NCBI GenBank assembly: GCA_040877875.1
Contig: JBBDNC010000156.1
Span: 4,041-68,040, forward strand
Length of the DNA: 64,000 bases
Direction: 5' to 3'
DNA from: JBBDNC01 sp040877875
Lineage (GTDB): Bacteria > Bacteroidota > Rhodothermia > Balneolales > Balneolaceae
Part shown: piece by piece, positions 51,146 to 60,876 of the stretch
Numbering within the stretch: position 1 is the stretch's first letter
How the letters are laid out: every line of letters starts with the position of its first letter
The notes under the pieces: generated by a model
Told to the model about the DNA's origin: nothing
What the model saw: only the letters and a program-made list of their open reading frames with translations
The model's database searches: none
Made by a program: the position numbers and the translations under genes

Positions 51146-53548
51146 GTGAACCATCGGATTCTTTTCCTTCTTTCGGTTCTGATTTTTTGTCCGTTTTCGG
51201 ATTTCGATACTCTCTATGCTTTCCAAAATGGAAATGGGAACGAAAATGCAGAGGAGGCCGGAACGGATCATGAAAAAGTTGTCAGGAAAATCAGATTTAC
51301 CGGTAACAACCATGTCCGGGATCGAACATTAAATGGGTTGATCCGAACGCAAACCAACCGTGAACTGCTGGGCATCCCGCGCTTTACTCCCTGGTACTAC
51401 ATCTGGCAACTGACCGGCAGATTCGGGGAATCCCCTTCCCTTCTTGACAGGGAGGTCGTTGCAAACGATATGGAAAGAATCCGCCTCTACTACGAAAACA
51501 TCGGATTCTTTGAGACTTCCGTTGATACCGCCATCATCGAGTACCGGCCGGACCGGATTGAGGTTTCATTTATCATTGACGAAGGAACTCCTTCAAGAAT
51601 TCATACAATTTCCTACAGCGGGGTACCGGAATTTGACGATACCGAAACCCGGAATGAATTTTTCAGCAATAACCTCTTTAGCCAGAATGCAGTCAACGAT
51701 TCAACGTTCGGGGTCCATGTCCGCTACAATGCCCAGCAACTCAGACAAGAACAGTTGCGGGTTATCAATTTCCTGAAGGACAACGGTTATGCAGCGGTAC
51801 AGCGTGATTCCGTACGTGCCCTTATCAAGCGAGACGAAAACAACCCGTATATCCTGGATGTCCTTTTTTCCATTGATTCGGGAAACAAATATACCTTCGG
51901 AAATCTGTATATGAGTCTTGCCGGACCGGCGGGAGGAGAGAGTGATTCCAGCCGGACCCTTGAAATTACAGACGGGGAATCGGTCACAGCCGGCAAAACC
52001 ATCTATCTGGAACTGGAGGAATCGGCACAAAGCAAACCGTATCTACTTACCGAGCAAATCCTGTTTCGCCCCGGCGATACGTTCAATAATTCACTTTATT
52101 TGCGAAGTGTTAACGAATTTCAGAATCTTGGTATGCTGAGAATCCAGCGATTCGGGTTCAGTGAAGACGGGTCGCTGCCGGATTATTCCTATCAGGAGAT
52201 CCCGGTATACTTTGACTTTCAAACGATTCCGAAACATTCCATACGGGGGGAATTTTTCGGCATGAGACGATATGGCTTTGGCACCGGTTTCGGGGTTAAC
52301 TATACCAATAACAACCTGATGGGACGGGCTGAAAACATGACCATCGGGTTCAATACCAACCTGGAATATGTGACTTCCTCTACCCTTCGTGACATCTCAC
52401 CGGGAGGAACGGACAGAAATTTTTCGACAGATGGGCAGGTATTCCAAAGCTATGAGGCCAGAGCTGATTTTTCAGTTCCACGGTTGAATTTCCCATTCTC
52501 CGTATTGGACAAACAACCTTACTTCACAAGCGCCCGTACAACCTACTCATTAACATACAGCCAGTCTAACCAGTTGTATTTCGATATCAATTCCGATATC
52601 CGGTTTAACCTGCGATATGAGGTCACTCATTCCGACCGGTTCAGCAGTTTTCTCGATTTATTTGAGGTGGATATCATCGACACGGATCCTTCTGCTGAAT
52701 TCCGGCAAAACCTGATTGACGAATTCGGAGAAGATTCATTTGAATTCCAACGCATTGAGGAGGATTTCCGCCCACAGTTTTCATCAATTATCCGCTACAC
52801 ATTTCGAAGTCAGAATACAGATTTGATCAAAAGGAATTTCGGATATTTTAGTGAATATACTTTTTCCGTCGGAGGGAACGTCCCTTATCTTATGGACCGC
52901 CTTCTGTTTAGTCCGGGTGATGTAAACCGTACTCTCCCTTCTCCCCTTGGGCTTTCTGAAAATGCGCTGGGGTATAGCCAGTTTTTCAAACTTTCACTCG
53001 ATTACCGGAATTATATTCCTGTCGGCCCGGAAGCTGTTTTTGCATACAGGGGATTTCTCGGATATGCACACCCTTATCATATGAGTGAAACGATTCCGTT
53101 AAGCAGGCGCTTTTTTGCGGGAGGTAGTAACGATATCAGAGGCTGGGCACCCTTCAGGCTGGGGCCGGGTGAAATTCAACCCGATGAAGTAAGCATCAAT
53201 GGGGGGGAAATCAAGCTTGCCGCTTTTACAGAATTACGGCAAATTATGTTCAGGGAATTTTTATCGGCCGACTGGTTTCTTGCATGGTTCAGCGACGCCG
53301 GAAATGTTTGGTACGGCCCGCGCAACAATTTCCGTGACCAGGACAACGTCGACATACTGGAGGATGGAAAATTTTTCATTGACCGGTTTTATAAACAAAT
53401 TGCAGTCGGTTCCGGTTTAGGGATCCGCCTGGACTGGGATTATATTGTAGCTCGTTTTGACTTTGCTTTTCGCATCCATGACCTTCAGCGCGGATGGCTG
53501 AACAACGGCCGAATGTATTTCAGTTTCGGCATCGGACATTCATTTTAA
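51146..53548 (+). CDS. BamA/TamA-family outer-membrane assembly protein
   Basis: An outer-membrane beta-barrel protein of about 800 aa. I choose the GTG at 51146, which gives a clear signal peptide (NHRILFLLSVLIFCPF). The longest frame starts at 51104 but lies in a terminator stem. POTRA-like repeats (about 55-330: KIRFTGNNHVRDRTLNGLIR, RLYYENIGFFETSVDTAI) precede a 16-strand Omp85-type barrel, with GGSNDIRGWAPFRLGPG near residue 650 and the C-terminal strand ending in Phe (GIGHSF), the BAM recognition signature. With fewer POTRA repeats than BamA, it may be a TamA-like or second BamA-type protein. The substrate is unknown. Confidence 0.85.
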   Translation: MNHRILFLLSVLIFCPFSDFDTLYAFQNGNGNENAEEAGTDHEKVVRKIRFTGNNHVRDRTLNGLIRTQTNRELLGIPRFTPWYYIWQLTGRFGESPSLLDREVVANDMERIRLYYENIGFFETSVDTAIIEYRPDRIEVSFIIDEGTPSRIHTISYSGVPEFDDTETRNEFFSNNLFSQNAVNDSTFGVHVRYNAQQLRQEQLRVINFLKDNGYAAVQRDSVRALIKRDENNPYILDVLFSIDSGNKYTFGNLYMSLAGPAGGESDSSRTLEITDGESVTAGKTIYLELEESAQSKPYLLTEQILFRPGDTFNNSLYLRSVNEFQNLGMLRIQRFGFSEDGSLPDYSYQEIPVYFDFQTIPKHSIRGEFFGMRRYGFGTGFGVNYTNNNLMGRAENMTIGFNTNLEYVTSSTLRDISPGGTDRNFSTDGQVFQSYEARADFSVPRLNFPFSVLDKQPYFTSARTTYSLTYSQSNQLYFDINSDIRFNLRYEVTHSDRFSSFLDLFEVDIIDTDPSAEFRQNLIDEFGEDSFEFQRIEEDFRPQFSSIIRYTFRSQNTDLIKRNFGYFSEYTFSVGGNVPYLMDRLLFSPGDVNRTLPSPLGLSENALGYSQFFKLSLDYRNYIPVGPEAVFAYRGFLGYAHPYHMSETIPLSRRFFAGGSNDIRGWAPFRLGPGEIQPDEVSINGGEIKLAAFTELRQIMFREFLSADWFLAWFSDAGNVWYGPRNNFRDQDNVDILEDGKFFIDRFYKQIAVGSGLGIRLDWDYIVARFDFAFRIHDLQRGWLNNGRMYFSFGIGHSF

Positions 53549-53665
53549 TAGAAAAAACGGGCAGGCTGCAAAAATGAACAGAATCGAACACCAGGGAGTC
53601 CTCCCGCCGGATGACGAACTGCAGGACAAGGGCAACTGTTTTACCCATATTCTCAACAAACCATT

Positions 53666-54211
53666 ATGTTTAAATTCAATAATAAACTACTGAAGAACAT
53701 CAAGGAACAGGGAAATATTATTCTGAAATCTCAATTCCTTACCCAATTTACTCCCCTGGAACGCTATGAGTTCCTACAGTTATGCCACCGGCGTAAATAC
53801 AAGGAAAACGAATACATCTACTACCAGAATGACCCGGGTACGGGAATGTATTTCATTGAATCGGGCCGGGTTCAGCTAATCGTTGTTAATAATCTTGACG
53901 ATAGTGATACGGGAAATATCACCTTTGAACTGGAAGCCCCGGAAAGCTTTGGGGCCATGTCGATCGGATATGAATTACGGCGCATGTCGTCCGCAAAGTG
54001 CCTGACCGATTGCACGCTCCTCGGATTTTTCAAACCGGACTTCGAAACTTTAAAAAAACGCCACCCGGAAATCGCTCTGAAATTCATTGAAGCCATTTCT
54101 ATGCTTGCCATGAGACAGCTTGAACGGACCACTCGAAAACTGGAGGAAGCCACGGATACCAAAACCGCATTCTCTATTCAATTTAACACCTATTACGAAG
54201 ACAAGGGATGA
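53666..54211 (+). CDS. Cyclic-nucleotide-binding-domain protein (no HTH)
   Basis: A 181-aa protein dominated by a cNMP-binding beta-roll (about 30-140: YKENEYIYYQNDPGTGMYFI, LEAPESFGAMSIGYELRRMSSAK). The phosphate-binding cassette approximates FGAMSIGYELRRMSS, with Arg residues that could hold a nucleotide. The C-terminal helix (ISMLAMRQLERTTRKLEEA) follows, but no helix-turn-helix. It is thus a sensor without DNA binding, like the one in the pilus locus (33669-34172), though the two are not close in sequence. It ends 10 nt before the rlmD gene. Confidence 0.75.
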   Translation: MFKFNNKLLKNIKEQGNIILKSQFLTQFTPLERYEFLQLCHRRKYKENEYIYYQNDPGTGMYFIESGRVQLIVVNNLDDSDTGNITFELEAPESFGAMSIGYELRRMSSAKCLTDCTLLGFFKPDFETLKKRHPEIALKFIEAISMLAMRQLERTTRKLEEATDTKTAFSIQFNTYYEDKG

Positions 54212-54221
54212 CAGAATAAAG

Positions 54222-55634
54222 ATGGCTTTAAAAAAAGGATCTGAAGTAGAGCTGGAAATAGAATCGGCCGCCTATAAAGGCAAGGGAGTGGCAAAACATG
54301 ACGGGCTTGCTGTTTTTGTTCCAGGAACAGCTCCGGGCGACAAAATCCTGGCGCGGATCATTAAACGGAAAAAGAGCTATTGTGAAGCAAAAATGCTCAA
54401 TCTGCTTGAGCCTTCTTCCCGCCGGATTGAACCCAGATGCTCTCACGCCGACACCTGCGGTGGATGTACGTGGCAGCATCTCCGATATTCCGTCCAGCTT
54501 GAATTTAAAACCCGACAGGTTCAGGATCATGTGGAAAGAATCGGTGGATTGGATCCGTCAATCGTCCGGCCAATTATAGGTTGTGACCGGGAATTTTATT
54601 ATCGCAATAAAATGGAGTACAGCTTTGGAACCCGAAGGTGGCTCTCGGATGAAGAAATCCAAAGGGATGAATATGTGGATGATTCCGGATTTTCTGCCGG
54701 TCTTCATGCTCCAGGCCGTTTCGATAAAATCCTGGATCTGAATGAATGCCATTTGCAACATCCAGTCTCTTTTCGAATCCTGGATGAAGTAAGGCGATAT
54801 TGCCTGAAGAACAAGATTCCGGCGTTTGACTCGATCCATAATACCGGATTTATGAGAAACCTTGTGATCCGGACTTCCCACTCGACGGACGATTGCATGG
54901 TGAACCTCGTAACCTATTCCGATGAACCCGAAACCATCCAAAAGCTTACGGATCATCTGACCGTAATATTTCCCGGGATTACCACCTTCGTCAATAATAT
55001 CAATGACCGCTCCAATCCCACTGCCGTCGGGCGATATGAGAAAATAATATATGGCCCCGGGTATATCACCGACTCCATCGGCTCCCATACATTTAAAATT
55101 CATGCCAATGCATTTTTCCAGACCAATACCCCGCAGGCTGAAAAACTTTACGGAGTTGCACGTGAATTCGCCAGTCCCGGAAGGGATGATCTTCTCTTTG
55201 ACCTGTACTGTGGAGTGGGGACCCTGAGTTTGTTTATGAGTGATGCAGTTAAAAAAGTGATCGGAATTGAACTATCGGAAATCGCCCTGAAAAACGCCCG
55301 GTTTAACGCAAAAGAAAACAAGGTAGTGAATGCCGAATTCGTTTTGGGGGATATGAAAGAGACCTTCCATGATAATCTGCTCAATCAAACAGGCCGGCCC
55401 GATTGCATTCTAACGGACCCACCCAGAGCCGGGATGCATCCGGATGTGGTCAAACGGTTGTGCGATCTCCAGGTGCCACGTCTTGTGTATGTCAGTTGCA
55501 ATCCGTCGACCATGGCACGCGACCTGAAGGACTTGCAAGACGCTTATCGGGTTGAATGTATCCAGCCGGTCGATATGTTTCCCCAGACTTACCACATAGA
55601 AGCCGTGGCACGCCTGGTGAACAGAACTCAGTAG
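54222..55634 (+). CDS. rlmD: 23S rRNA (uracil-5-)-methyltransferase, RlmD/RumA family
   Basis: A 470-aa methyltransferase. I start it at ATG 54222 (MALKKGSEVELEIESAAYKG), where the TRAM domain begins; an upstream in-frame ATG at 54120 lies inside the previous gene. A TRAM domain (about 1-65) is followed by an Fe-S site (CSHADTCGGCTWQHL) and a SAM-binding fold (DLYCGVGTLSLFM). The catalytic region is DPPRAGMH and YVSCNPSTMARDL, with the nucleophile Cys. TrmA/RlmC/RlmD subgroups differ mainly in target; the Fe-S cysteines and TRAM domain favour RlmD. Confidence 0.9.
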   Translation: MALKKGSEVELEIESAAYKGKGVAKHDGLAVFVPGTAPGDKILARIIKRKKSYCEAKMLNLLEPSSRRIEPRCSHADTCGGCTWQHLRYSVQLEFKTRQVQDHVERIGGLDPSIVRPIIGCDREFYYRNKMEYSFGTRRWLSDEEIQRDEYVDDSGFSAGLHAPGRFDKILDLNECHLQHPVSFRILDEVRRYCLKNKIPAFDSIHNTGFMRNLVIRTSHSTDDCMVNLVTYSDEPETIQKLTDHLTVIFPGITTFVNNINDRSNPTAVGRYEKIIYGPGYITDSIGSHTFKIHANAFFQTNTPQAEKLYGVAREFASPGRDDLLFDLYCGVGTLSLFMSDAVKKVIGIELSEIALKNARFNAKENKVVNAEFVLGDMKETFHDNLLNQTGRPDCILTDPPRAGMHPDVVKRLCDLQVPRLVYVSCNPSTMARDLKDLQDAYRVECIQPVDMFPQTYHIEAVARLVNRTQ

Positions 55635-55716
55635 TGGAGACAAAGGCGGGATGATTCCATAAATTCGACTGGCAGAACTAACAGGTACACCGATAGATAT
55701 CGGAACGGCGTCTGAC

Positions 55717-56226
55717 TCAGTCCTTCTCTCCAACTTTCCCGAGGTTTACCACATCCATATTTTGAATCTTTTTTTGATCCAGCTCAAAACGGACAACTGT
55801 TCGATACACCTGGAAGCCCTGCTTCCCCGCTGCACCCGGATTCATATATAACATTTTATTCAGAGTAGGATCCCGCGCAATTTTTAAAATATGAGAATGT
55901 CCGCACACAAATATATCCGGGGTATTCTTTTGAATTTCTTCTCGAATAGGGATACAGTAGCGTCCGGGGACTCCCCCGATATGAGTAATCCAGATATTGA
56001 ACCCCTCTCTTTTAAACCGGTTGTGTTGAGGGAATTCATGCCGAATTTCCTGTCCATCTACATTTCCATAGACTCCTACAACCGGTGCAATCTTTTGCAA
56101 TTCCCCGGCAATTTGCATCGTACCGAAATCCCCTGCATGCCATATTTCATCACATTCGGCAAATAACTCGTGTACCTGCGGATCTAAATAGCTATGTGTA
56201 TCTGATATTAATCCAATTTTCATCAT
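55717..56226 (-). CDS. YfcE-type metallophosphoesterase
   Basis: A 169-aa phosphodiesterase-like protein with the calcineurin-type site: LISDTHS (about 6-12), HAGDFG, GNVDG, and GHSH near residue 110, plus the C-terminal NPGAAG. YfcE relatives hydrolyse phosphodiesters or cNMPs; the substrate is not known here. It converges on rlmD with an 82-nt gap. Confidence 0.88.
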   Translation of the reverse strand: MMKIGLISDTHSYLDPQVHELFAECDEIWHAGDFGTMQIAGELQKIAPVVGVYGNVDGQEIRHEFPQHNRFKREGFNIWITHIGGVPGRYCIPIREEIQKNTPDIFVCGHSHILKIARDPTLNKMLYMNPGAAGKQGFQVYRTVVRFELDQKKIQNMDVVNLGKVGEKD

Positions 56227-56495
56227 ATTATTGAAACATCGTAAATATATCGGATTTTAAAAATTATCTTGCTTGTATTAATTTATTTTATCTTTTTTGG
56301 CAAAGTCTGACGGCCCATGCAGCCGAATTACGACAGACCCGGTAATTTTTAAACAAACTATGATCGTGCAATCAATAACGTGGTAATTGTTCTTGAGATA
56401 TTCACTTTTCATACCAGGTACCCTTTTCAAACCGTTACCCTATGCTTCAAACCTCGTCACATGCATCTTTTTGATATGAATAAAACACTTAAAAC

Positions 56496-57545
56496 TTGAA
56501 TCGAAAGATTAGTGTTATCATTGTTACCTGGAATGCACTGGATCACCTGCAGACCTTTCTGCCGTCCGTAACAAAAACTGACTATGATCCATTTGAAATA
56601 CTGGTTGCGGATAACGCCTCAACGGATTCATCGACCGACTGGATACGGCAACATTACCCTGCATGCAATGTAGTTACATTCATCAAAAATTACGGGTATT
56701 GCGGGGGGAATAACCGGGCTGTAGATCATACAAAAGGGGAAGTCCTGGTTTTTCTAAACAACGACGTCCGTGTAGAACCCGGCTGGTTAAAATCAATCAA
56801 CCGGTGCTTTGACGACCCGGAAACCGCCATTGTTCAACCTAAAATCCGATCCGAAAACAAACCGGAATATTTCGAATATGCCGGAGCCGCCGGAGGGTTT
56901 GTCGACAAACTGGGTTATCCTTTCTGCCGGGGACGTATTTTTGATGAAATTGAACAGGACGAGGGACAATATGACCAAAACACATCGCTTTTTTGGGCTT
57001 CCGGGGCGGCCCTGGCAATCCGAAGGGACGTATTTGATGAACTCGGCCGTTTTGATGAAAATTTTCAATTTCACATGGAAGAAATTGATCTCTGTTGGAG
57101 ATGCTTAAACCGGGGCTACAAAGTTAAATTCTGTCCAGAAAGCAGGGTCTACCATCTCGGCGGCGGGTCCCTGCCGATGAAATCACCGCGGAAAACCTTC
57201 TATAATTTCCGCAACAGTCTTCAAATGATTTGGAAAAATGCGACGCCTTCCTGGCTGAAAAAAAGATTTTTCCTTCGTCTTTTTCTGGACGGTGTTGCCG
57301 GTACCCAGGCTCTATTCAAAGGGAACCTAAAACAAACCTATGCGATTATCAAAGCCCACGTTCATTTTTACCTGCATTGGTACCGGGTTCACCAAAAGAG
57401 AAAGTTGCTCCAGCAACAACGGACTGTTGAGAGGGAACCCGTGGAAATGCTGCCGGTTTATATTGCCTATGAATATTTTATCAAGGGGAAGAAAACCTAC
57501 ACGGAACTGTTTGGGGAAAAACCGGGCCACAAAACAAATAAATGA
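56496..57545 (+). CDS. GT2-family glycosyltransferase (rhamnosyltransferase-like)
   Basis: A 349-aa cytoplasmic or membrane-associated glycosyltransferase. TTG (56496) is used as start because it keeps MNRKISVIIVTWN, the canonical beginning of the GT-A fold; there is no in-frame ATG nearby. Catalytic-site features are ADNASTDSS, FLNNDVRVEPGWL (DxD-like NND) and WASGAALAIRRDVFDELGRF followed by HMEEIDLCWR. The sugar donor and acceptor are unknown. It stands alone rather than in a polysaccharide cluster. About 270 nt upstream (56227-56495) shows no other gene. Confidence 0.85.
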   Translation: MNRKISVIIVTWNALDHLQTFLPSVTKTDYDPFEILVADNASTDSSTDWIRQHYPACNVVTFIKNYGYCGGNNRAVDHTKGEVLVFLNNDVRVEPGWLKSINRCFDDPETAIVQPKIRSENKPEYFEYAGAAGGFVDKLGYPFCRGRIFDEIEQDEGQYDQNTSLFWASGAALAIRRDVFDELGRFDENFQFHMEEIDLCWRCLNRGYKVKFCPESRVYHLGGGSLPMKSPRKTFYNFRNSLQMIWKNATPSWLKKRFFLRLFLDGVAGTQALFKGNLKQTYAIIKAHVHFYLHWYRVHQKRKLLQQQRTVEREPVEMLPVYIAYEYFIKGKKTYTELFGEKPGHKTNK

Positions 57546-57602
57546 AAATCCGCCGAATCCCTCACACTACTTACTGTTAACTGATATTTGATACACTGAT
57601 TT

Positions 57603-58595
57603 CTATTCATCGATCAAGAAATTGCATCCTCTCAGATTCTCCTGATTCCAGCGCCCTAAAACCTTAAAACGACCCTTTCCGTCGGTAACCCCCCGGTCTT
57701 CAGTCAAAAAAAACGAGCAGGAATAAAGATTGGCAAGATCTGACAAACCGATTTTGCCTTCTTCACCGGGTTTGCAAATCCGTTCCGGATTCATAGGGTC
57801 CCGAACGGTCGCCTTCAGCCAGGGAACACTTTCGAACCAGAGGCCTCCTCCCGTTGTATAAGCCTGGCTGAGAAGTTCACACATCCCATACTCCGAATGA
57901 ATCCTTTCGGCCGGCAGCCCAAACCCTTCAGCCAACACAACCTGAAGCTCTTCTTTCTCCATTTCCCTTCTGTACGTTTTCATCCCTCCCGTTTCAATCA
58001 CAATAGACTTTTCAGGCAACGGCACTTGGCCTCTCTCAAGCAGGTCCAGCAGGCCGAATGCTGCTCCGAAAAGGATAAACGGCCTGTTAACAGATTCCAC
58101 TGTCTCCAGACCGGTACGGTCAAGCGGTTCTTCCAGGTCCAAAAATTTGCTGAGTCCGGTCTCATCCCGGCTGATCAAATCATTCAGCATCCAGATAAGT
58201 GAAGAATCCGGGTTTTCCTGGTAGCCTGGTGTATAGGCCCAAATAATTGAGTCAGCCGAATAAAAACGGTCGAATCCTCTTCGAAGGGATTGACGGTACA
58301 TACCTGGGTCAACAATATAATGACGGCTCTGTTCCGTACCGGTCGATCCGCTGCTTCGAAAAACGAGTTGGGCCGGCAATTCGTCGGTGAAGAGCTTGGA
58401 CTCCTTAAAAGCTCTGACCGGAATAAGAGGGATCCGGTCCGGTTCCGGAACCCGGTTTTCGTCATAACCGAACACGCTGCAAAAACGGGCATACACCGGA
58501 TTATGCCTCACCTGATACCGAAAAACCTGCATGGCTTTCTCCTCAAATGATAGAGTTTCGTCGAAAATATCGATAGAAAACATTTTTTCAATCAT
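57603..58595 (-). CDS. LuxE-family acyl-protein synthetase-like protein
   Basis: A 330-aa protein of the LuxE/acyl-activating superfamily. FRSSGSTGTEQSRHY (around residues 80-95) is the ATP-binding P-loop-like motif, and SEYGMCELLSQAYT around 230 fits the adenylation core. LuxE activates a fatty acid with ATP and transfers it to a reductase subunit (LuxC). No luxC-like gene is seen, so the acyl acceptor here is unknown. A 206-nt gap to purD shows nothing recognisable. Confidence 0.8.
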   Translation of the reverse strand: MIEKMFSIDIFDETLSFEEKAMQVFRYQVRHNPVYARFCSVFGYDENRVPEPDRIPLIPVRAFKESKLFTDELPAQLVFRSSGSTGTEQSRHYIVDPGMYRQSLRRGFDRFYSADSIIWAYTPGYQENPDSSLIWMLNDLISRDETGLSKFLDLEEPLDRTGLETVESVNRPFILFGAAFGLLDLLERGQVPLPEKSIVIETGGMKTYRREMEKEELQVVLAEGFGLPAERIHSEYGMCELLSQAYTTGGGLWFESVPWLKATVRDPMNPERICKPGEEGKIGLSDLANLYSCSFFLTEDRGVTDGKGRFKVLGRWNQENLRGCNFLIDE

Positions 58596-58802
58596 CAGTG
58601 TGTCATCCGCCGTCTGGCGTTAGTGTAACAGAGATCCATGGGTGGGTTTACTGATTATCGAAGCGATTCAGCGGTACGGTTTGTAACGTATGTACAACCT
58701 GTCACTCAGCATCCGTAATCCGTAACACATACAGTGGACCCGGTTGACTGGCAGAGAAGTCGATATCCGGATCTATTGCGAACACAAAATGTGTGATCTG
58801 CC

Positions 58803-60098
58803 TTACTCTTCGTTCAGCCTGTGCAAGCCTTTTACACCAATATCCGAGCGGTAATAGGATTTATCAAAAGAAATGTGCTTGATATTTTTATACGCATGGT
58901 CGATGGCTTGCCGGAGCGCAGGCCCCGATCCCACAACACTCAGTACCCGCCCACCCGAAGTTACAACTTCTCCATTTTTTTCTTTCGTCCCTGCATGAAA
59001 TACGAATGCCCGGTCATCGGTTTCGCCGAGGCCGTGAATTTCTTTCCCCTTCTCATAGGATTCAGGGTATCCCCCGCTTGCCATCACAACACAGCAGCGA
59101 TACTGATCATCCAGTTGGATCTCAATTTTATCCAGTTCCTGATCCTGGGCAGCCAAAATCAGTTGAAGCAGGTCATTTTCAAGAGAGGGAAGGATCGCCT
59201 GGCATTCCGGATCTCCGAACCTGCAATTATATTCGACAACCCTGGGTCCCTGGTCGGTAATCATCAGGCCGAGATACAGAATTCCTTTATAGGGGGTATC
59301 ATTTAACTGCATGCCGGTTATGGTCGGGAGTACGATATCCCTTTCCACACGTTCCAAAAGACGGGGGGTCATCAGCGGAGCGGGACTATAGGCTCCCATC
59401 CCCCCGGTATTCAACCCTGTATCTCCTTCACCGATACGTTTGTGATCCTGGGCATTGTGGAGGACCTTTGCCGTATAGCCGTCTGAAATTACAAAAACGG
59501 AAACCTCCTCTCCCTGCATAAATTCTTCCACAATCAATTTATCAGCCGCATCCTGCAGGGCATCATCATTTTTAAACTGATTTAACCGGGTTTCCACTTC
59601 CTCTTCATTCTGGCAGATAAACACCCCCTTTCCCCCTGCCAGGCCGTCGGCCTTCAATACAACCGGATAGCGGTTTTGTGTTTTTATATAGGCAAAAGCC
59701 TCGCCAAACTGCCCGGAATCAAAACTATTGTATTCGGCGGTTGGGATATTGTACTCTTTCATAAAACCTTTGGCAAAATCCTTGCTGCCTTCAAGCATTG
59801 CAGCCGCTTTTCGGGGTCCGAATACAGAAATCCCGCGTTCCTCAAGAAAATCCGCCATTCCATTTACAAGCGGTTTTTCCGGGCCCACAACTACCAGATC
59901 AATTTTATTTTTATCGATTAATGCAAATACGGCTTCAAAATCATCCGTATCCAAAGCAACATTGTCTCCACACTGAGCCGTACCCGGGTTGCCCGGTGCG
60001 ATATAAAGTCGGTTCAAAAGATCCGACTCAGACAGTTTCCATGCCAGGGCGTGTTCGCGTCCCCCGCTGCCAATTAAGAGTACATTCACATGTCCCAT
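58803..60098 (-). CDS. purD: Phosphoribosylamine-glycine ligase
   Basis: The second step of de novo purine synthesis. I start it at ATG 60098 (MGHVNVLLIGSGGREHALAW), 1 nt after the tpiA stop; an upstream in-frame ATG at 60158 lies inside tpiA and gives 20 unrelated residues. The 431-aa length matches PurD (about 430). Features: the N-terminal GGREHALAWKL, ATP-grasp lysine region KADGLAGGKGVF, TGGMGAYSP and YNCRFGDPECQAIL near the metal site. Probably in one operon with the upstream tpiA and lipoprotein genes. Confidence 0.95.
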   Translation of the reverse strand: MGHVNVLLIGSGGREHALAWKLSESDLLNRLYIAPGNPGTAQCGDNVALDTDDFEAVFALIDKNKIDLVVVGPEKPLVNGMADFLEERGISVFGPRKAAAMLEGSKDFAKGFMKEYNIPTAEYNSFDSGQFGEAFAYIKTQNRYPVVLKADGLAGGKGVFICQNEEEVETRLNQFKNDDALQDAADKLIVEEFMQGEEVSVFVISDGYTAKVLHNAQDHKRIGEGDTGLNTGGMGAYSPAPLMTPRLLERVERDIVLPTITGMQLNDTPYKGILYLGLMITDQGPRVVEYNCRFGDPECQAILPSLENDLLQLILAAQDQELDKIEIQLDDQYRCCVVMASGGYPESYEKGKEIHGLGETDDRAFVFHAGTKEKNGEVVTSGGRVLSVVGSGPALRQAIDHAYKNIKHISFDKSYYRSDIGVKGLHRLNEE

Positions 60099-60099
60099 T

Positions 60100-60876
60100 T
60101 CAATGCTTTGAAGTGATCTTTTCAGCAATATCGATAATCGCGCAGAAACTCTCAGCATCCAGGCTCGCGCCCCCGATCAATCCGCCGTCCACATCCGGCT
60201 GTTGCAAAAGCTCTTCAGCATTCCCCGGTTTCATGCTTCCGCCGTATAAAATCCGGGTGTCGGCAAGACGCTGGGTACTCCAGTGTTCAGTCAAAAAATT
60301 TCTGATAAACTGATGCATCTCCTGAGCCTGGTCCGGTGTGGCGGTTTCACCGGTTCCAATCGCCCAAACCGGTTCATAGGCAATCGTAAGCTGCCCGGCA
60401 TCTTCTTCTGTAAGGTGACTAATGACTTTCTGAAGCTGGTCCATCACGACCTGCTGATGATTCCCCGATTTTCGCTCTTCCAGTTTTTCACCCACACAAA
60501 AAATTACATTTAAACCGTCATCAATTGATTTTTTGACTTTTTTGGCAATCACTGCATCCGTGTCGCCAAAATACTCCCGTCGTTCCGAGTGACCCACAAT
60601 AACATAATCACACCCGACTTCCTTGAGCATGGAGGTACTCACTTCACCGGTATAGGCTCCGTTGTCTTCGAAATGGACATTTTGAGCCCCGATCTGGATA
60701 GCGGACTGATCCGCCTGTTTGCCGGCAGAAGGTATGGAAACAAAAGGAGGGCAAATCAGAATATCCAGGGCAGGTTTACGGGATCCGAGTTTCGATTTCA
60801 TATCCCGTATCAGCTTTTCAGCTTCTGCGGGTCCCGCATTCATTTTCCAGTTACCGGCTATTAAAAAAGTTCTCAT
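60100..60876 (-). CDS. tpiA: Triosephosphate isomerase
   Basis: A 258-aa glycolytic TIM barrel. Catalytic residues are visible: Lys in AGNWKMN (about 8-12), His in VIVGHSERREYFGD and Glu in IAYEPVWAIGTGETATP, with the phosphate-binding loop LYGGSM and GGASL near the C-terminus. Its start overlaps the stop of the lipoprotein gene by 4 nt (ATGA), and it is followed 1 nt later by purD. Confidence 0.97.
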   Translation of the reverse strand: MRTFLIAGNWKMNAGPAEAEKLIRDMKSKLGSRKPALDILICPPFVSIPSAGKQADQSAIQIGAQNVHFEDNGAYTGEVSTSMLKEVGCDYVIVGHSERREYFGDTDAVIAKKVKKSIDDGLNVIFCVGEKLEERKSGNHQQVVMDQLQKVISHLTEEDAGQLTIAYEPVWAIGTGETATPDQAQEMHQFIRNFLTEHWSTQRLADTRILYGGSMKPGNAEELLQQPDVDGGLIGGASLDAESFCAIIDIAEKITSKH

